A DNA stretch of 64,000 bases. Source: an uncultured Bacteroidales bacterium. GTDB taxonomy: Bacteria > Bacteroidota > Bacteroidia > Bacteroidales > Muribaculaceae. Made by a program: the position numbers and the translations under genes. The stretch lies in the NCBI GenBank assembly GCA_949285735.1, contig CASEAQ010000026.1, forward strand, positions 1 through 64,000, in the 5' to 3' direction. Under the pieces are notes generated by a model, which saw only the letters and a program-made list of their open reading frames with translations, was not told the origin of the DNA and did no database searches. Below are positions 17,722-27,664 of this stretch, piece after piece. Position 1 is the first letter of the stretch. Each line of letters starts with the position of its first letter.

Positions 17722-19128
17722 TCACGTCGTCGGCTGTTGCAATATCGACGGCGGCGAAACGGGAACATAAGTGCTGCGTATGCGCCACTCGCGGGGATAA
17801 AGGTTATTGGCGCGGTTACCCAGTTGCTTCACGAATCCCAACGGCATTCCGCCATACTGCAACAGCACCATTCCGCGCGGAACGGCACTGTCGAGCACAA
17901 TGGCATCGCCGCGCAAGTAAGCTATGGCATCGCCATACCCCACTTCAGCCGTGGCGAAAGATTGACGATTGAGAGCGGTTGACAAGGCGAGCGACTGCGA
18001 CGGCACTATGTCGTGCCCCCTCACCGTTCCAACTTCCACTCCGCTCGACAGTACTTTCACATTGCTCGCCACATACGTCATTTCATTTGCAAGTTCTTTC
18101 CTCGCTGCCGTCACCGTGTCGCCAGTCGTGGCAAAGGTGTATGCCGCCTCGCCGCCAGCAAGCCACCGCTTCACGTCGTCGGGCACTTTCGCTGCCGGTT
18201 GGCGGACGTTGCGTCGCTGCTGCTTGTCTTGCAACGCCACAGCGCGCCTCTCGTCGTCGGGCTTGCGCATCACGCACACAAACAGCCCTTCGCCTCGCGT
18301 GCGGTGCGGCAAAAAGCGATAACACCCTTCCTTGCCCACGCCCTGCGCAATACCCCACTCGGCTGGCAAGTCGAGCAATACCGGCACAGCTCCATATTTT
18401 TCCCCGACATATTCCACCATCGTCTCGTTTTCGTCGCGGTTATACGTGCAGGTGCTGTATATGAACAATCCGCCCGGGGCTATGGCATTCCACACGTTGT
18501 CGATGATGAGGCGTTGCCGCTCGGCACATTGCGCCACCAGCGCAGGAGTCCACTGTTCGACAGCACCGGCATCTTTGCGGAACATACCCTCGCCGCTGCA
18601 AGGCACGTCGGCAGCCACCACGTCGAAGAAGTGCGTCAGCTTGCCCCACCGGCTGCTGTCGTCGCTTGCGACAATGCAATCGGTCGAGCCCCACTTCATC
18701 ACGTTTTCCTTCAATATGCTTGCCCGTTGCGGCACCACCTCGTTGCACACCATCAGCGACCCGGCAGGCAATGCCGACAGAGCCGCCGTGGTCTTCCCTC
18801 CTGGGGCGGCACACAAGTCGAGATACCTCACGGGCTTGTCGATGAGCGACTTCACGATGTGGCTTATTATCATCGACGATGCGTCTTGCACGTAATAAAG
18901 CCCAGCATGGAGCATGGGGTCGAACGTGAACGGCTCATGCCCATCGAGGTAATACCCCGTGTCGCACCACGGCACTCGGGCGGCAACCGGGCGCAATGCC
19001 GTCTTGGCTGCATTCACCCTTATGCTCGTGATGGCTTCGGTGCTCGAAATGGCTTCGAGCAGTCGGCGTGCTTCCTCAACGGGAAACAGTCCTTCAATCT
19101 GTTCTATGAATTGGGGGTGCAATGTCAT
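17722..19128 (-). CDS. RsmF/NOP2-type RNA (cytosine-5) methyltransferase
   Basis: It methylates C5 of a cytosine, probably in 16S rRNA. The 468 residues have an N-terminal region (SIRVNAAKTALRP), the SAM site LDLCAAPGGKTTAALSAL (about 115-132), the motif IV catalytic loop DVPCSGEGMFRKD and the motif VI cysteine in IYSTCTYNRDENE. The C-terminal third (WLAGGEAAYTFATTGDTV, LGFVKQLGNRANNLYPREWR) matches the RsmF-type PUA-like extension. Its ATG overlaps the ROK kinase stop by 4 bp. Confidence 0.92.
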   Translation of the reverse strand: MTLHPQFIEQIEGLFPVEEARRLLEAISSTEAITSIRVNAAKTALRPVAARVPWCDTGYYLDGHEPFTFDPMLHAGLYYVQDASSMIISHIVKSLIDKPVRYLDLCAAPGGKTTAALSALPAGSLMVCNEVVPQRASILKENVMKWGSTDCIVASDDSSRWGKLTHFFDVVAADVPCSGEGMFRKDAGAVEQWTPALVAQCAERQRLIIDNVWNAIAPGGLFIYSTCTYNRDENETMVEYVGEKYGAVPVLLDLPAEWGIAQGVGKEGCYRFLPHRTRGEGLFVCVMRKPDDERRAVALQDKQQRRNVRQPAAKVPDDVKRWLAGGEAAYTFATTGDTVTAARKELANEMTYVASNVKVLSSGVEVGTVRGHDIVPSQSLALSTALNRQSFATAEVGYGDAIAYLRGDAIVLDSAVPRGMVLLQYGGMPLGFVKQLGNRANNLYPREWRIRSTYVPVSPPSILQQPTT

Positions 19129-20240
19129 TTTCCTGCTATCTGGTTAAGGGCATATGCTGCCGCGCCAAGCTGTATCGCCCTGCTCGAACCGATGCTCGAC
19201 AAGGTGATGCCTATTCGCTTGTGGGGGTCGTAATCAACCATGCGCTGGCTGCCATACACCTGCAACTTGCGGGCTTCGCCACGTGCAAACTGCTTGAATT
19301 GTTCTTCATCGTCGAGGAAATAAACTTGTGGCTGCACACAACCAAGTACCTCCCCGTTGTAATTGCGCAACTTCGCCCTCATCTGTGCCAACAGTGCCGG
19401 CATAAAGAACTTATACCCGTGTGCCACGCCGCCGCCAAGCACCACAATACCGTCGAGCAACGATGCAGCCGCGGCTATTGCACATCCAGCCGATGTGCCA
19501 AATGCCTCGAATGCTTCACGAGCAGCCTCGCAATTACCTTCAATTGCCCCGTCGGCTATGTCATACACATCTTTGGCAGTCAGCGCCGAAGCATCCGCAC
19601 CAGCCAATCGTGCATATTCGCGCACTATGCCACCAGCCGAAACGGTGGCTTCGACCATCATGTCGGGTCTCCGCCCGTCGCACAGGCAGAAGGTCTCGAC
19701 ACACGAATTGTCGCCAATATGCAACCGTCCGCCCGAGACTATCCCCACACCAAAACCTGTACCGAACGTATAGCCTATCAGATTGCGATATTGCTTAGGG
19801 CTTCCCATCTCGGCAAGCCTTGCATTTATTTCGGGCAAACGCCCTGCAAATGCCTCGCCATAGGCAAACAAGTCGCCATCGTTGTTGATGAACACCGGTA
19901 TTCCAAACTTCTCTTCAAGATAGGGACCGAGAGCCACCCCCGAACGGAAAGCTGGAAAATTGGGCAAATATCCGCCGATTATGCCATTAGGATAATCAGC
20001 TGGACCAGGGAAAGCAAAACTTATAGCCACAGGCGGCTCGGGCAACTGCTGTTTTACGAGTTCGAAGCCTTGCGTCATGGCTTGCAAGCACTTGTCGAGA
20101 TTGTTGCCGCTCGAAGGCAACGTGATTGGGGCTGTTATAAACACTCTGTTCCTTACTGCACCAAACACAAGGTTGGTTCCCCCGGCATCGAGAGTCATAA
20201 CTATGCGGTTGTCGTCCATTGGTTTTTCCATTAGTTCCAT
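19125..20240 (-). CDS. ROK-family sugar kinase
   Basis: A predicted ATP-dependent sugar kinase (glucokinase or amino-sugar kinase type) of 371 residues. Phosphate-1 loop LDAGGTNLVFGAV, catalytic Asp in FINNDGDLFAYGEA, phosphate-2 GYTFGTGFGVGIV, and adenosine motif IVVLGGGVAHG are all present. The usual ROK zinc motif CxCGxxGCxE is altered here to CVETFCLCDGRRPD, which I take to be a Bacteroidetes subgroup trait. A second ATG (MEKPMDDNR) 9 bp downstream is an alternative start. It lies 14 bp after the HAD phosphatase gene. Confidence 0.88.
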   Translation of the reverse strand: MELMEKPMDDNRIVMTLDAGGTNLVFGAVRNRVFITAPITLPSSGNNLDKCLQAMTQGFELVKQQLPEPPVAISFAFPGPADYPNGIIGGYLPNFPAFRSGVALGPYLEEKFGIPVFINNDGDLFAYGEAFAGRLPEINARLAEMGSPKQYRNLIGYTFGTGFGVGIVSGGRLHIGDNSCVETFCLCDGRRPDMMVEATVSAGGIVREYARLAGADASALTAKDVYDIADGAIEGNCEAAREAFEAFGTSAGCAIAAAASLLDGIVVLGGGVAHGYKFFMPALLAQMRAKLRNYNGEVLGCVQPQVYFLDDEEQFKQFARGEARKLQVYGSQRMVDYDPHKRIGITLSSIGSSRAIQLGAAAYALNQIAGK

Positions 20241-20254
20241 GTCGTGTTTTATTA

Positions 20255-20917
20255 TTATCCTATGTATTGTTCTATGATTGTTTCAATTTCGGCTGGGGTG
20301 TTGACGATGTGCCCGGCATGATACTCCACAAGCTCTTTTTCGGGGCGGAATCCCCAAGTCACGCCCACCGAGTCGATGCAGGCACGGCGCGCCGTTTCCA
20401 TGTCCACGCCAGAGTCGCCCACATACAACGTGTCACACTTACGCTCCTTGGCTTGTGCAAGTATCGAAAACACTATCGACGGGTCGGGCTTCACTGGCAC
20501 ACCCTCCTTTTGCCCCTCGACAGCTACAAAATTTATCTCGGGGAAATAGTGGCGCACAATCTTCTGCGTCGCAAGGTCATACTTGTTGGAAGCGACCGCA
20601 ATCTTCACTCCCTCCTCCTGGAGCCACGCAAGCATATCCTTTATGCCGGGATAGGGTACGGTGTAATCGGTATTGTGCTCGTTATAATATGCCTTGAAGT
20701 CGGCAAGCATCTTGTCTATCACCAACTCCTTGTTTATATCCTCGGGCAAAACACGCTCTATCAACTTTCTCACGCCGTTTCCAACAAAAAACGGGTAGGA
20801 AGCCACGCTGTGTGTGGGGTAACCGTTGGTTTCGAGTGCATAATTCGCCGCTTGCCCCAAGTCCTCAATTGTATTGAGCAACGTACCGTCAAGATCGAAG
20901 ATTACTAATCGTTTCAT
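20255..20917 (-). CDS. HAD-superfamily phosphatase (phosphoglycolate phosphatase-like)
   Basis: A 220-residue hydrolase with HAD motif I FDLDGTLLNT (nucleophile Asp8, acid Asp10), motif II VAVASNKY, the motif III Lys in VPVKPDPS and motif IV YVGDSGVDMETA. The alpha-helical cap between motifs I and II is the Gph type. The physiological substrate is not determinable; 2-phosphoglycolate is the usual guess. It is in an operon with the ROK kinase. Confidence 0.87.
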   Translation of the reverse strand: MKRLVIFDLDGTLLNTIEDLGQAANYALETNGYPTHSVASYPFFVGNGVRKLIERVLPEDINKELVIDKMLADFKAYYNEHNTDYTVPYPGIKDMLAWLQEEGVKIAVASNKYDLATQKIVRHYFPEINFVAVEGQKEGVPVKPDPSIVFSILAQAKERKCDTLYVGDSGVDMETARRACIDSVGVTWGFRPEKELVEYHAGHIVNTPAEIETIIEQYIG

Positions 20918-20950
20918 AATGAAATAACATATATGTGTGTGTTAATAAAA

Positions 20951-23287
20951 TCAGAATGGGTATCCCACTGAGAAGTGGAATGTGGCATCGCGCGACCAGT
21001 TGGGGTGGATTATGGGCCATCGCTCCTGATTCTGTGCCGGGTTGTGGGCTTTCATGCCCAAGTCGAAGCGCAACAGGAAGTAGGTGAAGTCGAGCCTCAA
21101 CCCAAGCCCGTAGGCAAGCGCGATTTGCTTGTAGAACTCGTTGAACTTGAACACGCCTCCAGGCTGGTCCTCATAGTCGCGGATAGTCCAGATGTTGCCA
21201 GCATCGATGAAAGCTCCCAATTCGAGCACCCAGAACAACTTGGCACGATATTCTATATTGAGGTCGAGACGAATGTCGCCGCACTGGTATATGAAGCTGT
21301 TCACCGAGTTGGTAGCATCGAAACTTCCGGGTCCAAGCGTCCTCACGCCCCACCCTCTCACCGAGTTTGCTCCGCCGGCATAGAACCGCTTTTCAAAGGG
21401 GAGCACGGTGGAGTTGCCATACGGAACAGCCACGCCGGCACCCACATGGAACGACACCGAGTGGCGGGTTGACATAGAGTGGGTAAACGAGAAATCGGCG
21501 TCCAACTTGGCATACTGCGAATATCGTATGCCAAACACTTCATAGGCATCGTCGTTGCGGTCTTGTCCAACCGCCTTCGACATGCCATATAGCAAGTTTC
21601 CAGCAGTCTCGGCTGCCGTCCTTATGGTGTAAACGTTTCGCTGGAATCCCGAGGAGAGCGGCGTTGTCTGCCGCTTATTGGAGTGATAATAAGAATAGCC
21701 TATGCGCATGATGAAGTGGTCTTCGTATGAATACCTCAACAGCGGATTGGTAATGTCGTCGAGAAAGCCAACCTGGCTGTCGGGCAAATACACATAGCTC
21801 ACGTCGATAAGGTTGAACGTGTGGCTGGTGCGCACATTATTGCGGGTATTAGTCCAGTGGTATTTCCACCCTGCACCAGCAATGACGCGTGTATATTCGG
21901 GGCGTTCCTGGTAATTGAACGTGGTGAGGAACTCGGTGGTAGCAAGCACTTTCTGCTTGAACTCCTTCTTCAGGAAAGGGAACTTAAACTTGGGGAACGT
22001 GATGCCCACGTCGCCCGAATATTCCGAATAATTGTCGTTGATAAGCCCCGACAGGTCGCCCGACAGACTTTCGTAAGATGCCCTGAACTTGGTGTCGAGG
22101 ACTTCTGCCCCCTTGGCAATGTTGCGATGGGTGTATGACGCTCCGACACCAAAACCCAAGTCGCCCTCGGAGTTGGTTCCTTCGAGCGACAGCGATATAG
22201 TTTGCGATTTGCCCTTGGTCAGCAGGAAGTAGGCATCCACCCACACCTTGCCGTCGATGCGCCCTACGGGAATCACTTCGACATTTACAAATTTCAGCAC
22301 CCCGAGCCTGCCGAGCGCACGATAGGTGCGGTCAACGTCGGCAGAGCTATACAACCTGCCTGGAACAATAAAGTTGCATTCCTCTATCACCGACGGGCGT
22401 ATGTATCGCTCATCGTAAAGGATTGAAATATCGCGGTAGTTGACAGTGTCGGGCGCGACATAGCTGCTCACGCCATGCATCACAAGCGGATCATAGTTGG
22501 TTACATAAGTGACGCTGCGCACGAAAAACGGCTCATGATGGTCGTAATAGTCCATCTCGCTGTTGGCGTATGGCGGCATCATGTTCAGCGTCAGCACCAC
22601 ATCTTTCTGCCCCTCGGCAGTGTCGGCTGTGAAGGTGATATATTCCTTGTTGAAGGCATAATACCCCTTTTCGCGCAAGCGGTTGGTTATGCCCTGACGC
22701 TCAAGGTCGAGCTGTGTGCGGTCGAACAGCACTCCCGGCTTCAGCACGAAATTTGCCGAGTCGGCAAGTATAAGTTCGCGCAACGTGTCGTTAGGGATAT
22801 TATACTTTATGCTGTCAATATAGTGCGGCTCGTTGAGCGTGATATTATAGCGCACGTCGATGCGTCGTTTCTTCATGTTCATCATCGTGTCGCAACTCAC
22901 CGCCGAGTTCATAAATCCCTTGTTGACAAGTGCCGTTTGCAACTGGTTGACCGATGCGTCGGTTAATTCCTGGTCATAGATAACTGGCGGCGCCCCCACA
23001 CGCTGAATCCAGCGGTTTGCCCACTTGGTGCTGTCGTGCCCCGACAGGTTGTAAAACCACAATTGCAACTTCAGCCCCCCGAGCACTTCATGGTTAGGCT
23101 GCTGGCGTATGTAGCTCTGCAACTCATTCTTGCTCACGTGGTGGTTCTTGTCGGCAATCTCGATTGACACATTGTCGAGAAGATATTTGCCCTGCGGCAC
23201 ATGCTTGGTGGTATTGCACGACACAAACGAAAATACAGCGACAGCACAACACACTGCCGCCACAATCGTCTTGCTAATATACCTCAT
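20951..23287 (-). CDS. BamA/TamA-family outer membrane protein (lipoprotein)
   Basis: A 778-residue outer membrane protein probably involved in translocating or assembling surface proteins. The start at 23287 gives MRYISKTIVAAVCCAVAVFS with lipobox FVSC; an ATG 21 bp upstream is possible. POTRA-like repeats fill about 30-370 (for example GVLFDRTQLDLERQGITNRL and RLYSSADVDRTYRALGRLGV). The C-terminal half is a barrel with the family hallmark RFYAGGANSVRGWGVRTLGP, ending in aromatic FHFSVGYPF as outer membrane substrates do. The lipid anchor on a BamA-family protein is a Bacteroidetes variant. No tamB neighbour is seen. Confidence 0.9.
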   Translation of the reverse strand: MRYISKTIVAAVCCAVAVFSFVSCNTTKHVPQGKYLLDNVSIEIADKNHHVSKNELQSYIRQQPNHEVLGGLKLQLWFYNLSGHDSTKWANRWIQRVGAPPVIYDQELTDASVNQLQTALVNKGFMNSAVSCDTMMNMKKRRIDVRYNITLNEPHYIDSIKYNIPNDTLRELILADSANFVLKPGVLFDRTQLDLERQGITNRLREKGYYAFNKEYITFTADTAEGQKDVVLTLNMMPPYANSEMDYYDHHEPFFVRSVTYVTNYDPLVMHGVSSYVAPDTVNYRDISILYDERYIRPSVIEECNFIVPGRLYSSADVDRTYRALGRLGVLKFVNVEVIPVGRIDGKVWVDAYFLLTKGKSQTISLSLEGTNSEGDLGFGVGASYTHRNIAKGAEVLDTKFRASYESLSGDLSGLINDNYSEYSGDVGITFPKFKFPFLKKEFKQKVLATTEFLTTFNYQERPEYTRVIAGAGWKYHWTNTRNNVRTSHTFNLIDVSYVYLPDSQVGFLDDITNPLLRYSYEDHFIMRIGYSYYHSNKRQTTPLSSGFQRNVYTIRTAAETAGNLLYGMSKAVGQDRNDDAYEVFGIRYSQYAKLDADFSFTHSMSTRHSVSFHVGAGVAVPYGNSTVLPFEKRFYAGGANSVRGWGVRTLGPGSFDATNSVNSFIYQCGDIRLDLNIEYRAKLFWVLELGAFIDAGNIWTIRDYEDQPGGVFKFNEFYKQIALAYGLGLRLDFTYFLLRFDLGMKAHNPAQNQERWPIIHPNWSRDATFHFSVGYPF

Positions 23288-23319
23288 TCTTGCCCGCCGC
23301 CCCGACATCTATTGCTCCC

Positions 23320-24483
23320 CTATATTGTTTGGTTATGGTAGGCTTCCATGTACAGACGCTCACAATCCTTTGCCGAATACTTTTTGGGAGCATTTGCAGG
23401 GCTGCCGCTCTTGATTGCATCGGCTGCCATCTTGCCTATCGACTTCATAAACTCTGCCTCGTCGATGCCATAACCACGCAACGTAGGAACATCACACGTG
23501 CGGCACAACTCGCCCACTCGGTCAACGAATGCATGGGCGGCATCCACATCGCCGTCGGCATGGGAAACAATCCCCATCGAACGAGCGCACATGGCAAGCT
23601 GCGGCATCGCCTCGTCGGCGAGGTCAGCGAGACACGTGGGCAACAACATAGCGTTCGACAGTCCATGAGGCACATGGAACAGCGCACCTATCGGGCGGCT
23701 CATACCGTGCACGATGGTAACGCTCGAATTGTTGATGCAAATTCCTGCATTGAGCGCAGCCCGAGCCATTTTTTCGCGGGCAGTGGCATTCGAACCATCG
23801 GCATACGCACGTGGCAACCATTCCATTATATCCTTTATGGCGCCAATGGCAAGTGTATCGGTCTCGGGCATGGCTTGCCGCGATATATAAGCCTCTATGG
23901 CATGGGTGAAGGCATCAAGCCCCGTGGCAGCCGTCACCCCACGTGGCGCGCCCATGCCGAGCGTATAATCCACAATTGCCAACTTAGGCAACAGCACATC
24001 GCCCTTGAGCAGCATCTTCACGCCGCGCCGGCTATCGGTTATGATGGTGAAACGGGTAGCTTCAGAGCCTGTTCCTGCCGTGGTGGGAATAGCCACGACG
24101 GGGGGAACAGGGCAGTCGAATTCCTTGCCCATATAATCGGCAATCTCACCTCTGCCCACCGTCATCATGGCAACAGCCTTGGCTGCATCGAGGGGGCTGC
24201 CGCCACCGAAACCTATGCAAAAATCACACCCCGCGGCGGTATATGCCGCAACGCCTGCCGAAATCATCAAGTCGGCTGGCTCGTTGGTGATTTGGTCAAA
24301 TATTTCATAAGCGACTCCCGAGTTGTCGAGAACCGTTTTCAACCGTTCCATCATTGGCGAATGCCCTACATGCGGACCTGTGACAATCAATGCCTTGTGC
24401 CCATAACCGGGCAACAAGCTGCCACTGTGCTCCAACGCACCGGCTTCGCATATTATCTTTTCTGGTAGCTTTAACATTCCCAT
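23320..24483 (-). CDS. Iron-containing (group III) alcohol dehydrogenase
   Basis: An NAD(P)-dependent oxidoreductase of 387 residues. The nucleotide-binding GFGGGSPLDAAKAVA, AIPTTAGTGSEAT, and metal-site elements GLDAFTHAIEAYIS (Asp/His) and HGMSRPIGALFHVPHG (His ligands) are intact. The fold is shared by lactaldehyde, propanediol and butanol dehydrogenases, so the substrate is open. It is probably first in the minus-strand run that continues through the TamA-like gene 32 bp downstream. Confidence 0.92.
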   Translation of the reverse strand: MGMLKLPEKIICEAGALEHSGSLLPGYGHKALIVTGPHVGHSPMMERLKTVLDNSGVAYEIFDQITNEPADLMISAGVAAYTAAGCDFCIGFGGGSPLDAAKAVAMMTVGRGEIADYMGKEFDCPVPPVVAIPTTAGTGSEATRFTIITDSRRGVKMLLKGDVLLPKLAIVDYTLGMGAPRGVTAATGLDAFTHAIEAYISRQAMPETDTLAIGAIKDIMEWLPRAYADGSNATAREKMARAALNAGICINNSSVTIVHGMSRPIGALFHVPHGLSNAMLLPTCLADLADEAMPQLAMCARSMGIVSHADGDVDAAHAFVDRVGELCRTCDVPTLRGYGIDEAEFMKSIGKMAADAIKSGSPANAPKKYSAKDCERLYMEAYHNQTI

Positions 24484-24660
24484 TCACTTATATTCATCCA
24501 TAGTAGAAACCGCCTGAATCGCACATTTTTATATGCAGGGAAACACAACAGTTCCATTATATCTTGTGCGAAGATACTGCAAAAGAATCAGAAATCGCAG
24601 CAAGAGTTGTTTAATTTTGTCAAACAGGTTATTAACCTCCCATGCAACGCGCAAGTCTGC

Positions 24661-27654
24661 CTATTTTTCCAAACTCTGGTAAACAAGCGAAAAGAGCTTG
24701 GGACGAATGTCGAGCTGCGAAAACGCCCTGTTATCTCTCGTCGGGTTTATCTTGTTGCACAAGAATATAAACATCATGTCGTTGTCGGGGTCAACCCAGT
24801 AGGCTGTTCCCGTGAATCCTATATGCCCGAATGTGGCAGCAGTCGCCTCGGCACATGTGGGCGACTTCTCCTTGTTTTCAATATCGGGTTTGTCAAAGCC
24901 GAGTCCGCGGCGCGAATTGGGGCTTTTGTCCTTGCAAAACAAGTCAACCGTCGATTGCTTCAAATACCGCTTGCCGCCATACTCGCCGCCGTTTAGCCAC
25001 ATCTGGAACAGCTTCGAGAGGTCGTTGGCATTTGAAAACAGCCCTGCATTGCCCTGCACCCCACCCGAATAGGCAGCCGTCTCGTCGTGCACATATCCCT
25101 GTATAAGCTGGTGGCGCAACATGGGGTCTTGCTCGGTGGGCGCAATTTCATTCTTGCTGAAGTGCTCGAGCGGATTGTACAGAGTGTGGTAAGCCCCAAG
25201 CGGAGCAAACACGCTGTCGCCCACATACTTGTCGTGTCGCACTCCTGTCGCGTTCTCTTCGGCGTTCATCAGCAGGCAAAAGTTGAGGCAACTGTAACAA
25301 TACTTGCGGTTCTTCCTCAATGGTGTATTGTATATGCGCTGCATGATGGTGTCGTGGGTCGATTTCCCTCCATACACGCCATCGGCAATGGCAAAGTCGA
25401 AATTGCTGCTACGCTTTGTCGAAACAATATCCCGACGCACACGCGCCGAACGGTTGGCATACAGGTTTCGTGCCACCCTTATGGAATACACCCCGCTCTT
25501 GCGACGCTTGAAAAGACGACCGCTATAAGATGCAGTGTCGATTAGCACGCCATACATATCGAGCGATGGCGGCATTCCCGACTCGTGGTATAGCAGTTGC
25601 CGCAACGTTATCCCCTCCTTGTCGGAGCCTTGCAATTGCGGCACATATTTTCCGACAGTAGCATCAATGTCAATCAGCCCGTTGTCGTATGCTTCCATCA
25701 CGCCGGCGATGGTTCCCGTTCCCTTGGTCACCGAGGCAAGGTCATAAATGGTGTTCACCGTCACGGGTCTGCCCGACTTGTAATCGATGTTGCCGTAAGC
25801 CTTGTTAAGCACCACCTTGCCATGGCGTGCCACAAGCACTTGGCAGCCGGGGAAAGCCCGCGTTTTCAGCCCCACCTCGACAAGCGAGTCGATGCGGGCC
25901 TCGACATCAGCCTCAACGCCCACCTCCTCGGGCACTCCATATCCAAGCCGCACGGCACTGGTGGTCACTCCCGTGCCAGCCTTTGCCACACCGGCAATCG
26001 AAACGGGCAATTTTCCCGTTGCCGCATTGCCACCATAGATGGTTTGCGCTGCATAGTCTTGCGCCAAATCGCAATTGTCGTAAGCCATGACTACCGCAGC
26101 CGACCGTCCAAGCGCAGGTGCGAAACGCGATGCGGCGTATGCCGTGGTGAACATCACGCTCACCACCTTGCCATGCACCTTTTGCGTGAGTTGGTCGAGA
26201 GCCGACGCATATTTCTTGTCGCCCGAATGCACGGCAACGAGCACTACGTCATATTCGTTCAATTCTGCCGCCAGCTTGTCAACCGACATTCCGTCGTAAA
26301 AGTCAAACTTGCCCGTTTCGGCATACATTCGGCAACGGTTCTGGAACATCGAGGTCAATCCCCCTTTTCCTCCCATTGTGAGCACAGCCACACGGGTCTT
26401 GTCGAGGTTCTTCAGCGGCAACAGTGCCTCGTCGTCCTTCACCACCGTTATGGCATTTGCCCACAACTTGTGACACAAGGCTTCGGCACCGCCCGAATTG
26501 ATGTCAGCCACAAGCCCTTTCAGGTCAACCTGTTGCCTGCGGCTCAGCCCGAGCGCATACTTGTATTGAAGCACCTTGCGGCACCGCTCGTCGATGAGCG
26601 CGCGTGGCAGCCGCCCCGTGGCGACGGCACTCTTCATCGATGCAATCTCCCCCGCAATGTTCACGGGTCCGAGCAGCACATCGTTACCGGCAAGCAAAGC
26701 CTTCACACACACGTCTTTTTCGCGTGTAACACCTTTCATGGCAAGTCCGTCGGTGAATACCAGCCCGTTGAAGCCCATCTCGTTTTTGAGCAAGTCGGTG
26801 ACAACCTTCCCCGACAACGACGACGGCACTTGCTCGTCGAAGAGGGCGGGAACATACAAGTGGGCTGTCAGCATTCCCGAAAGCCCTGCATCTATATATT
26901 GCGTGAACGGAACAAATTCACACATCTTTAGTTCCGACCTGTTTTTGTTGATTGTCGGCAACGTCTTGTGGGAGTCTTGCGACGAATTGCCATGCCCCGG
27001 GAAGTGCTTGCCCACCGACAGCACGCCACCGTCCTCAAGTCCCTTGGAATAGGCTATGCCGTGACGGGCGACGAGATGCGGGTCTTCGCCGTATGAGCGA
27101 GTGCCTATTACAGGATTGGCAGGATTGTCATTGACATCGAGCACCGGGGCGAAATTCACCTGTATTCCAGCCCTGCGGCACTGCCGGGCGACCTCGCTGC
27201 CATACTCATACAACAGGCGGTCGTCGGCTATCGCGCCGAGCACCATGTTGCGAGGATACTTTATGGCATCGGTGAAGCGCATCGACAAGCCCCACTCGCC
27301 GTCGAGGGTTATCATGAGCGGCACTTGCGCTCGCGACTGGGCATAATTGGTCACACGTGCCTGCTCTGCCAACGTGCCCTTGGTGTAAAGCAGTCCGCCT
27401 ATGTGGTAGCGCTCGACAAGTTTCTTTATCCAAGCCAAATTGTTCTGGTCGTCAGAGGGCATCACTTGCGCCACCACCAATTGGCCTATCTTCTCATCGA
27501 CTGTCATCGCCGACATCACCGAGTCAACCCAGCAATCCATCTGCTGCCTGTCAACTCCGTTAAATATCGATGGCAACTGCCGCTCCCCTGCCGCAAGCAG
27601 CGTCATGGCACACGAGGCAAGGCACACTGCCAATGCAAATATCCTGCGCTTCAT
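24661..27654 (-). CDS. GH3 beta-N-acetylhexosaminidase (NagZ-like) fused to a beta-lactamase-like serine hydrolase
   Basis: A 997-residue periplasmic protein with a signal peptide (MKRRIFALAVCLASCAMTLLAAG). Residues about 35-380 are a NagZ-type GH3 domain with the loop KHFPGHGNSSQDSHKTLP (catalytic His/Asp dyad) and nucleophile Asp in VFTDGLAMKGV; about 390-570 is a GH3 C-terminal domain. From about 590 to the end is a class C beta-lactamase/D-aminopeptidase fold with SxxK in DLASVTKGTGT, YSCLN in the place of YxN, and a C-terminal FGHIGFTGTAYW. The pair suggests recycling or trimming of muropeptides. The fusion is common in Bacteroidetes. It follows the nucleotidase gene by 10 bp. Confidence 0.92.
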   Translation of the reverse strand: MKRRIFALAVCLASCAMTLLAAGERQLPSIFNGVDRQQMDCWVDSVMSAMTVDEKIGQLVVAQVMPSDDQNNLAWIKKLVERYHIGGLLYTKGTLAEQARVTNYAQSRAQVPLMITLDGEWGLSMRFTDAIKYPRNMVLGAIADDRLLYEYGSEVARQCRRAGIQVNFAPVLDVNDNPANPVIGTRSYGEDPHLVARHGIAYSKGLEDGGVLSVGKHFPGHGNSSQDSHKTLPTINKNRSELKMCEFVPFTQYIDAGLSGMLTAHLYVPALFDEQVPSSLSGKVVTDLLKNEMGFNGLVFTDGLAMKGVTREKDVCVKALLAGNDVLLGPVNIAGEIASMKSAVATGRLPRALIDERCRKVLQYKYALGLSRRQQVDLKGLVADINSGGAEALCHKLWANAITVVKDDEALLPLKNLDKTRVAVLTMGGKGGLTSMFQNRCRMYAETGKFDFYDGMSVDKLAAELNEYDVVLVAVHSGDKKYASALDQLTQKVHGKVVSVMFTTAYAASRFAPALGRSAAVVMAYDNCDLAQDYAAQTIYGGNAATGKLPVSIAGVAKAGTGVTTSAVRLGYGVPEEVGVEADVEARIDSLVEVGLKTRAFPGCQVLVARHGKVVLNKAYGNIDYKSGRPVTVNTIYDLASVTKGTGTIAGVMEAYDNGLIDIDATVGKYVPQLQGSDKEGITLRQLLYHESGMPPSLDMYGVLIDTASYSGRLFKRRKSGVYSIRVARNLYANRSARVRRDIVSTKRSSNFDFAIADGVYGGKSTHDTIMQRIYNTPLRKNRKYCYSCLNFCLLMNAEENATGVRHDKYVGDSVFAPLGAYHTLYNPLEHFSKNEIAPTEQDPMLRHQLIQGYVHDETAAYSGGVQGNAGLFSNANDLSKLFQMWLNGGEYGGKRYLKQSTVDLFCKDKSPNSRRGLGFDKPDIENKEKSPTCAEATAATFGHIGFTGTAYWVDPDNDMMFIFLCNKINPTRDNRAFSQLDIRPKLFSLVYQSLEK

Positions 27655-27664
27655 CTCTGCTACA